Positions 22,865 through 28,642 of a stretch of DNA of 28,642 nucleotides are shown here, piece by piece. The notes beneath the pieces are model-generated. The model was not told the origin of the DNA. It worked only from the letters and a program-made list of their open reading frames with translations, and did no database searches. Source of the DNA: JARRJY01 sp037388705 (GTDB taxonomy: Bacteria > Pseudomonadota > Gammaproteobacteria > UBA6429 > Thiohalophilaceae); NCBI GenBank assembly GCA_037388705.1, contig JARRJY010000006.1, positions 1-28,642 on the forward strand, in the 5' to 3' direction. The number at the start of each line of letters is the position of its first letter. The first letter of the stretch is position 1. The position numbers and the translations under genes were made by a program.

Positions 22865-24655
22865 TCAAGCCTGATCAACGTGTGTCTGAAGCCAAAGTTC
22901 AAGCAATGCCATATGCCACAGCTTGCTGCCCTGCAGCCTGGTGAAATGCTGATCCGGCTCTGCCAGAAGCTTGTTTACGTAATCCCGGCTAAACACACCG
23001 CGCTCAATGCAGGCCTTGTCATTGAGGATATCCTTCATCCAGTTGAGAAAATCCCCTCGCACGTATTTCAATGCGGGCATGGGGAAATAACCCTTGGGGC
23101 GATCAATCACGGCATCCGGGATCAGGCCGCGGGCGACCTGTTTCAGTACATGCTTGCCACCCAGACCACTCTTCAATCCCAGTTTGTATTCCGGTGGCAT
23201 TTGCGCGGCCAGTTCTACCAGCTTGTGATCCAGGAAAGGTACGCGGGCTTCCAGCCCAAAGGCCATGGTCATGTTGTCCACACGCTTGACCGGATCATCG
23301 ACAATCAGGGTAGTCACATCCATACGTAATACTCGATCGATAAACTCTTCCCCATCCGGTAATGCCAGCAACTCGGCCACTTTCTCACTGGTGTAATCAT
23401 CGCCGGCGTATTCCGGGGTGACCATTTCCAGGAACTCTGAATGAGGCCGGTCAAAATAGTAACGGGCAAAACGCTCTACATCGCTGCCATTAATGTCCTG
23501 GTGCATTTGCGGATACCAGAAATAACCCCCAAATACTTCATCAGCACCCTGCCCGCTTTGCACCACTTTAACCTGTTTGGAAACCTGTTCAGACAACAGG
23601 TAAAACGCCACTGCGTCCTGGCCGAACATGGGCTCGGCCATGTATTTCACCGCCTCTGGTAAGCGCGGTAAAACCTCATCGTTGGAAATGTGGTACTTGT
23701 GGTGTTGAGTCTGATAACGCTCAACAACCTGGTCGGAGTACTCAAACTCACTGCCCTTTTCTTCCGGCTGATCTTCAAAACCAATGGAAAAGGTCAGCAG
23801 ATCCTTTACGCCGGCCTCCGCCAGCAAAGCTACCAGTAAACTGGAATCCAGGCCACCTGATAACAACACACCGACCGGGACATCGGCAACATCCAGCCGT
23901 TTACGCACTGCATCACGTAGTGAGTCATGAATGGCATCCGTCCACTCCTGTTCATTCAACGCTTTATCCGCGCGCGTCGCTTTTAAGAACCAGTAACGAC
24001 GTTCGTTTACCTGTCCATCTTTAGATATAGTCATTGATGTTCCCGGCTCTAACTTTCGCACCCCGTTCAAAATGGTACGTGGAGCCGGGATCACGGCATG
24101 CAAGGTAAACTGGTGATGCAGGGCAACCTTGTCGATGGAAGTATCGACTCTACCTGTCGCCAGTAGTGCCTGGACGTTAGAGGCAAACAGAAAATGTTGA
24201 TCCGTTTTAGAATAATAAAATGGCTTGATACCCATACGATCACGGGCAGCAAATAATGTTTGCCTGTTTTGATCCCAGATAGCAAACGCAAACATGCCAT
24301 GTAAATGCTCGGGACAGCGTTCGCCCCATTTATGATAAGCCTTGATGATAACCTCGGTATCACCTTCACTACTGAAACGATAGCCTTCTTCGATAAACTG
24401 TTTACGCAGTTCCGGGTAATTATAAATAGCACCGTTAAAAACGATAGTAAGCCCTAACTCCTGGTCCACCATAGGCTGGTTAGAAGCTTTTGATAAATCA
24501 ATAATCGCCAGCCGGCGATGTCCAAGCGAAATATGATCCTGCTGCCAGCTATCTTCAAAATCTGGTCCGCGTTTTTCCAGCATGGGTAACATGCTTTTCA
24601 CTGCTTCTAGCGAAACAGGCTGTTTAAAATTGAGTTCCCCACAGATGCCGCACAT
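22865..24655 (-). CDS. Asparagine-synthase-like amidotransferase, probable N-acetylglutaminylglutamine amide synthase
   Basis: A 596-residue glutamine-dependent amidotransferase. The N-terminal glutaminase starts with the nucleophile Cys2 (MCGICGE) and has RGPD (29-32) and FNGAIYNYPELR (73-84). The C-terminal synthetase domain has the PP-loop LLSGGLDSS (264-272) and QSGQGADEVFGGY. Compared with E. coli AsnB it is longer and carries stretches (VALHHQFTLHAVIPAPRT, GSKLWHMALLELWLQ) that I recognise from the amidotransferase that completes the dipeptide osmolyte N-acetylglutaminylglutamine amide. The usual partner, an acetyltransferase/ATP-grasp synthetase, is not beside it here, so plain asparagine synthesis stays possible. 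The gene starts 15 bases after the hydantoinase B-type gene. Confidence 0.83.
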   Translation of the reverse strand: MCGICGELNFKQPVSLEAVKSMLPMLEKRGPDFEDSWQQDHISLGHRRLAIIDLSKASNQPMVDQELGLTIVFNGAIYNYPELRKQFIEEGYRFSSEGDTEVIIKAYHKWGERCPEHLHGMFAFAIWDQNRQTLFAARDRMGIKPFYYSKTDQHFLFASNVQALLATGRVDTSIDKVALHHQFTLHAVIPAPRTILNGVRKLEPGTSMTISKDGQVNERRYWFLKATRADKALNEQEWTDAIHDSLRDAVRKRLDVADVPVGVLLSGGLDSSLLVALLAEAGVKDLLTFSIGFEDQPEEKGSEFEYSDQVVERYQTQHHKYHISNDEVLPRLPEAVKYMAEPMFGQDAVAFYLLSEQVSKQVKVVQSGQGADEVFGGYFWYPQMHQDINGSDVERFARYYFDRPHSEFLEMVTPEYAGDDYTSEKVAELLALPDGEEFIDRVLRMDVTTLIVDDPVKRVDNMTMAFGLEARVPFLDHKLVELAAQMPPEYKLGLKSGLGGKHVLKQVARGLIPDAVIDRPKGYFPMPALKYVRGDFLNWMKDILNDKACIERGVFSRDYVNKLLAEPDQHFTRLQGSKLWHMALLELWLQTHVDQA

Positions 24656-24670
24656 AAAATCTTCGCCTGA

Positions 24671-26263
24671 TTAATCCTGGGCTTTACCCCAGCCACCACC
24701 ACCCGGTGTTTCAATGGTAAGTTGATCACCGGTTTTGACTTCGAAAGTTATTTTGGGAGGTAATGCCTGGTTATTCAGCCTGTTTGAACCGGCTTTACCC
24801 GCTTCACCCTGGTTCAAGCCCCAGGCTACATGCCGACGACGTTCAGTTAATACAGTAACTGTTGACGGTCTCAGGAATTCAAATTCGCGAACCAGGCCAT
24901 CGCCACCATTATATTTACCTTTTCCGCCAGAGTTTTCACGAAGTGCATAACGTTTAATGCGAACCGGGTAAACGCTTTCCATCACTTCAACTGGCGTGTT
25001 TCGTGTGTTGGTCATATGTGTCTGAACACCATCAATCCCATCAGCGATGCTACTGGCACCCATGCCCCCACCCATTGTCTCATAGTAATCCCATTTATCT
25101 GGGATTGAACCCATGGCAATGTTATTCATACTACCGTGACTGGCAGCAGGGATTTTACCAGGCAGCGCTTTAGCCAATGCGCCCATGACGACATCGACAA
25201 TCCGTGTACTGGTTTCCACGTTTCCGGCTGCTACGGCTGCGGGACGCTGGGCATTCAGTAAACAACCTTCTGGTGCGGTAATGCTAATCGGTCTGAAGCT
25301 ACCGGCACAGGCTGGTGTTTGCGCCGGCATTAAACAACGAAAAACATAATAGACCGCTGCTGCGGCAACAGATAACGGGCAGTTTATATTGCCATTGACC
25401 TGGTCGCTGGTGCCTGCAAAATCCACCACGACATCATGATGATTAACGGTAATAGTTGCTGTAACCTGGATATCCTGGTGACCATGGTCATCATCATCCA
25501 TCAGGTCTGTAAACTTGTAGCGACCGTCTGGAATATCTTTTAACGCATCGCGAGCCAGCCTCTCCGCGTAATCATTCAGCTCAGCCAGGGATTCAAAAAA
25601 TGCCTGTTGCCCCCAACCCTCGATCAGTTCCTGCAAGCGATGCAGACCACTTTGATTGGCACTTACCTGGGCTGCCAGGTCTCCCTGGCCAGCGTCACCG
25701 CTGCGGACACTATTATTAATCTTGTCGAGCAGAGCCTGGTTCTGCTCGCCAGCCTGGTAAATCTTGCTAGGCGGGATTACCAGTCCTTCTTCTTCAAGGC
25801 TCTTTGATAACGGCATAGAACCAGGGCTTTCGGCGCCAATATCGGCATGATGAGCTCTATTCACAACAAATGCCAGCAATTTACCCTCAAAAAGAAGCGG
25901 TGCAATTAACGTCACATCTGGGAGATGAGTGCCCCCCAGGTAAGGATCGTTGACGATCACCATGTCACCATCTTGCCAGTCCAGTTGGCTGATAATGTCC
26001 TGCATGGCATAGGCCATGCTACCAAGGTGTACCGGGATATGGGCTGCCTGTGCACATAGCTCGCCTTGTGCATCGAAAACTGCACAGGAGAAATCCAGCC
26101 GATCGCGTATATTGGGTGAAAATGCCGCTCTTTGCAGAACCGCCCCCATCTCATCACAAACCGCATTAAGTCGACTGGCAAAAATGCCAAGCTCTATTGC
26201 ATCCAAAGTGGCTTCCAAAAATAGCTTTTTACTTGAACCGGCACGAATTGTACCATGCAACAT
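24671..26263 (-). CDS. Hydantoinase B / 5-oxoprolinase beta-type subunit (HyuB family)
   Basis: A 530-residue cytosolic protein covering the whole HyuB domain: ELGIFASRLNAVCDEMGAVLQRAAFSPNIRDRLDFSCAVFD near the start, NDPYLGGTHLPD (105-116), RAHHADIG (136-143), DFAGTSDQVNGNIN, and the C-terminal GGKGKYNGGDGLVREFEF and TPGGGGWGK. HyuB works with an ATP-hydrolysing HyuA subunit on 5-oxoproline, hydantoins or acetone. No hyuA lies beside it. It is followed after 15 bases by the amidotransferase gene. The ATG at 26263 has no ribosome site; a TTG at 26206 behind GGAAG would start nearer the family norm. Confidence 0.87.
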   Translation of the reverse strand: MLHGTIRAGSSKKLFLEATLDAIELGIFASRLNAVCDEMGAVLQRAAFSPNIRDRLDFSCAVFDAQGELCAQAAHIPVHLGSMAYAMQDIISQLDWQDGDMVIVNDPYLGGTHLPDVTLIAPLLFEGKLLAFVVNRAHHADIGAESPGSMPLSKSLEEEGLVIPPSKIYQAGEQNQALLDKINNSVRSGDAGQGDLAAQVSANQSGLHRLQELIEGWGQQAFFESLAELNDYAERLARDALKDIPDGRYKFTDLMDDDDHGHQDIQVTATITVNHHDVVVDFAGTSDQVNGNINCPLSVAAAAVYYVFRCLMPAQTPACAGSFRPISITAPEGCLLNAQRPAAVAAGNVETSTRIVDVVMGALAKALPGKIPAASHGSMNNIAMGSIPDKWDYYETMGGGMGASSIADGIDGVQTHMTNTRNTPVEVMESVYPVRIKRYALRENSGGKGKYNGGDGLVREFEFLRPSTVTVLTERRRHVAWGLNQGEAGKAGSNRLNNQALPPKITFEVKTGDQLTIETPGGGGWGKAQD

Positions 26264-26289
26264 TATATGTACTACCGGGAGATATGGGG

Positions 26290-26321
26290 TGACCTAGGTC
26301 CGAGTAGTATAGTAAAATACT
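26290..26321. promoter_or_regulatory. Two short palindromes between hyuB and the PuuD-like gene
   Basis: GACCTAGGTC (26291-26300) is a perfect 10-base palindrome, and AGTAT/ATACT (26306-26310 and 26317-26321) form an inverted repeat just after it. They lie in the 109-base gap from which hyuB and the PuuD-like gene diverge, so an operator controlling either is possible. No regulator family fits clearly. Confidence 0.3.
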
Positions 26322-26372
26322 GGGATTAAAATTATTTAACAATAAACTCAAACCCTTGGGGAGAAACGTAAT

Positions 26373-26972
26373 ATGAACCCTTTAAAATCCATTTTAGGTA
26401 CGATCGTCACAGGTATCGTACTTGCTGTAATTATTATCCTGGTAATGGGCCGTGCAGGTGCCGTCAACCCATGGGAGTTCTGGGTCTGGGTACATGTACT
26501 GGTTGGTATTGCCTGGATTGGTCTGTTGTATTACTTCAACTTTGTCCAGGTACCCGCAGTTGCAACTGCGCTGGGTGATGAAGGTGGTCCTGGTCCAGCA
26601 GGTATCAATAAGTATGTTGCTCCACGTGCCCTGCTGTGGTTCCGCTATGCAGCGCTACTGACCTGGATCACAGGCGCACTGGCATTAGAAGCCATGCACC
26701 AGGCGGATGGTTCAGGCTTTGTTGCCGCTTTCACTTTTGCCGAAGGTTACAAGCTTATCGGTATGGGTGCCTGGTTAGGAACTATCATGCTGTTTAACGT
26801 CTGGGTATTAATCTGGCCAAACCAGCAAAAAATCCTCGGCATGAAAGAAGCCTCTGCTGAAGAAATTGCCAAAGCCAAGTTTGTTGCGCTGATGGCCTCA
26901 CGTACCAACACGATGCTGTCTATCCCGATGATTCTGGGCATGACCGCACAAGGACACGGCCTGCCGTTCTAA
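26373..26972 (+). CDS. PuuD-like (urate oxidase N-terminal domain) integral membrane protein
   Basis: A 199-residue inner-membrane protein with about five hydrophobic segments (6-25, 36-57, 86-107, 126-148, 178-192). The stretch WVHVLVGIAWIGLLYYFNFVQVP (39-61), with ALLWFRYAALLTWITGALAL (86-105) and LFNVWVLIWPNQQKILG (140-156), matches the membrane domain of urate hydroxylase PuuD. The cytochrome c domain of PuuD is absent, so urate oxidation should not be assumed. His41 and other histidines could bind haem. GGGGAGA before the ATG is a very strong ribosome site and a strong terminator follows, suggesting a well-expressed one-gene unit. Confidence 0.75.
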   Translation: MNPLKSILGTIVTGIVLAVIIILVMGRAGAVNPWEFWVWVHVLVGIAWIGLLYYFNFVQVPAVATALGDEGGPGPAGINKYVAPRALLWFRYAALLTWITGALALEAMHQADGSGFVAAFTFAEGYKLIGMGAWLGTIMLFNVWVLIWPNQQKILGMKEASAEEIAKAKFVALMASRTNTMLSIPMILGMTAQGHGLPF

Positions 26973-26997
26973 TTCAGCTGCAAGCAGTTAGTGTTCT

Positions 26998-27031
26998 GAC
27001 AAACCCGCCCCTTTTCAGGGGCGGGTTTGTC
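26998..27031 (+). terminator. Strong intrinsic terminator after the PuuD-like gene
   Basis: A perfect 14-base-pair stem, GACAAACCCGCCCC with GGGGCGGGTTTGTC, closes over the 6-base loop TTTTCA and is followed by a T-rich GTTTCT. It ends 32 bases before the argD promoter and keeps the two units apart. Confidence 0.92.
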
Positions 27032-27063
27032 GTTTCTGATACACGTAAAAATCCGGTTTTTAT

Positions 27064-27092
27064 TTGCAGAACACATACTCAGGGTCTAGAAT
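27064..27092 (+). promoter_or_regulatory. Likely argD-argF promoter
   Basis: TTGCAG (27064-27069) and TAGAAT (27087-27092, five of six matches to TATAAT) are 17 bases apart, 74 bases before the argD ATG and just after the preceding terminator. No clear ArgR box is seen. Confidence 0.45.
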
Positions 27093-27165
27093 TATCGGTT
27101 TTCCGGCGGTCTCTGCCTGTAGCGTGGAGACTGCTTTTTTATTTTTGGAAGGATATGAACGAGCC

Positions 27166-28341
27166 ATGGCTGATAGCTTAATGCACAATTACGCACCGTT
27201 ACCGGTCACCTTTGAAAAAGGTGAAGGTGCTGTGCTGTGGGATACTGAAGGAAAACAATATCTTGATGCCCTGGCAGGTGTTGCCGTGTGTGGCCTGGGA
27301 CATGCTCACCCTGCTGTGGCAAAAGCCATCAGTGAACAGGCCAGTACACTGGTGCACACATCAAACTGGTATCACATTGCCAAGCAGGAAAAACTGGCCG
27401 ACAAGCTCACTGCCCTTGCCGACATGGATAACGTGTTCTTCAGTAACTCAGGTGCTGAAGCCAATGAAGCAGCAATTAAACTTTCTCGCTTGTATGGCCA
27501 TAAGAAAGGTATTGATCAACCTGCCATTATCGTGATGAATGGCAGCTTTCACGGTCGTACCATGGCGACCCTGACGGCAACCGGTAATCGGAAAGTGCAT
27601 GCCGGTTTTGAGCCTCTGGTACAGGGTTTCGTACGTGCGCCTTATAACGACCTGCAAGCATTACAAACCATTGCGAAAAATAATCCCAACGTAGTTGCCG
27701 TCATGGTTGAACCGGTAACCGGTGAAGGTGGCGTGATGGTTCCAGATGATGGTTACTTAACAGGTATCAGACAACTCTGTGATGAACACAACTGGTTAAT
27801 GATCCTGGATGAAATCCAGACCGGGATGGGCAGAACCGGGAAAATGTTTGCCTTTCAGCACAGCAACATCACACCTGACATAATGACCTTGGCCAAAGGA
27901 TTAGGCAATGGTGTACCGATTGGTGCCTGCCTGGCAAAAGGTGACGCTGCAACTTTATTCCAGCCCGGCTCTCATGGCAGTACTTATGGAGGAAACCCGT
28001 TGGTTTGTGCCGCGGCACTGGCAGTTATTGATACCCTGGAAAAAGAGAACCTGGTGGAGAAGGCCGCACAGCTGGGCGAATCATTCCTTAACAGGTTTAC
28101 TGAAAGCCTGGCTGATGTTGATGGCGTGAATGAAATCCGTGGTAAAGGTTTAATGCTTGCCATTGAGCTGGATAAACCGTGTGGTGACATTCTGCAACAG
28201 GCCCTGGAAAAAGGCCTGTTGCTAAACGTTACTGCTGGTAACGTGGTGCGCTTATTACCCCCGTTAATTATTTCAGACGAGCAACTTGATCAGATTGTTT
28301 CGATAACCAGTGATTTGATCAAATCTTTTCTTAACAACTAA
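27166..28341 (+). CDS. argD: Acetylornithine aminotransferase
   Basis: A pyridoxal-phosphate class III aminotransferase that makes N-acetylornithine; ArgD often also serves succinyl-diaminopimelate in lysine synthesis. Family motifs are NYAPLPVTFEKGEG near the start, GLGHAHP, FFSNSGAEANEAAIKLSR, SFHGRTMATLTATG, MVEPVTGEGGV, the ILDEIQTGMGRTG block and the PLP-lysine segment TLAKGLGNGVPIGA. The ATG at 27166 gives 391 residues, the normal length. The frame is open back to a TTG at 27064, but that lies in the promoter. The ribosome site is modest (GGAAGG about 13 bases upstream). argF follows after 27 bases. Confidence 0.94.
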   Translation: MADSLMHNYAPLPVTFEKGEGAVLWDTEGKQYLDALAGVAVCGLGHAHPAVAKAISEQASTLVHTSNWYHIAKQEKLADKLTALADMDNVFFSNSGAEANEAAIKLSRLYGHKKGIDQPAIIVMNGSFHGRTMATLTATGNRKVHAGFEPLVQGFVRAPYNDLQALQTIAKNNPNVVAVMVEPVTGEGGVMVPDDGYLTGIRQLCDEHNWLMILDEIQTGMGRTGKMFAFQHSNITPDIMTLAKGLGNGVPIGACLAKGDAATLFQPGSHGSTYGGNPLVCAAALAVIDTLEKENLVEKAAQLGESFLNRFTESLADVDGVNEIRGKGLMLAIELDKPCGDILQQALEKGLLLNVTAGNVVRLLPPLIISDEQLDQIVSITSDLIKSFLNN

Positions 28342-28368
28342 TTAAACCTCGAGGATGGGGTTAGTCTC

Positions 28369-28642
28369 ATGAGCAAGCATTTTTTAACATTGATGGATCT
28401 GGATAAGGACACGTTGAAGCAACTGACCCAACGTGCCATTGAGTTAAAAGCCATTCAGAAAAGTGGTGAAGCGTATGCGCCTTTCACCAATAAGGTAATG
28501 GGTATGATCTTTGACAAGGCTTCTACCCGTACGCGTGTATCATTTGAAACCGGAATGGCACAATTTGGCGGTCATGCAATTTTCCTCTCTCCACGTGATA
28601 CACAACTGGGCCGCGGCGAACCTATCGAAGATAGTGCGCGGG
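28369..28642 (+). CDS. argF: Ornithine carbamoyltransferase, 5' part
   Basis: Converts ornithine and carbamoyl phosphate to citrulline. About 91 codons are present before the window ends. The start MSKHFLTLMDLDKDTLKQL and the carbamoyl-phosphate-binding motif with STRTRVSFE (near residues 52-60), plus GGHAIFLSPRDTQLGRGEPIEDSAR, are diagnostic. It follows argD by 27 bases and is presumably cotranscribed with it. Confidence 0.95.
   Translation, partial: MSKHFLTLMDLDKDTLKQLTQRAIELKAIQKSGEAYAPFTNKVMGMIFDKASTRTRVSFETGMAQFGGHAIFLSPRDTQLGRGEPIEDSAR

Noticed and set aside
26300..26330. Second IscR-like site before the PuuD-like gene
   Set aside because: Aligned on either strand, the key GACT/AGTC cores are missing; the likeness comes from the AT-rich spacing.

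Overview
The window reads as chromosomal DNA of a free-living, probably marine or salt-tolerant gammaproteobacterium of moderate GC content. RNase T (rnt) is essentially a gammaproteobacterial enzyme. The monothiol glutaredoxin, class II fumarase, Tag glycosylase and dihydroorotase are also of proteobacterial type, and an amidotransferase resembling the one that makes the osmolyte N-acetylglutaminylglutamine amide points to salt stress. I cannot name the genus. No tRNA, rRNA, CRISPR array, insertion sequence or prophage was seen. The window is cut inside argG on the left and inside argF on the right.

Layout. 1-748 (-): 5' two thirds of argG. 1110-4504 (+): a secreted substrate-binding protein followed by a membrane GGDEF-EAL protein, a likely periplasmic sensor and cyclic-di-GMP output pair. 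4657-5223 (+): a small outer-membrane beta-barrel, ending at a bidirectional terminator. 5288-10406 (-): a pyruvate dehydrogenase operon (pdhA, pdhB) whose last gene fuses a complete E2 to a complete E3 in one polypeptide of about 1020 residues. 10731-15116 (+): a tightly packed operon of an NTF2-like protein, fumC, tag, an HPP-family membrane protein and pyrC.

15212-17258 (-): a metal or anion membrane operon of two half-permeases, a NifX-like FeMo-cofactor-binding-type protein and a ZIP transporter. Divergent from it at 17458-18839 (+) are a second ZIP transporter and a methyltransferase. Between the two operons lie an FNR-like box and what looks like the decayed start of a [2Fe-2S] protein gene. 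18883-20926 (-): a radical SAM protein and a TraB/GumN protein. 21008-21625 (+): rnt. 21626-26263 (-): a b561-type cytochrome, grxD, an asparagine-synthase-like amidotransferase and a stand-alone hydantoinase B-type protein. 26373-28642 (+): a PuuD-like membrane protein with a strong terminator, then argD and the start of argF.

The core content is central carbon metabolism (pyruvate dehydrogenase, fumarase), pyrimidine and arginine synthesis, and Fe-S/metal homeostasis. The points most worth following are the E2-E3 fusion, the cysteine-bearing binding protein with its c-di-GMP partner, the half-permease/NifX/ZIP locus, the hydantoinase B plus amidotransferase pair, and an IscR-like site in front of grxD.
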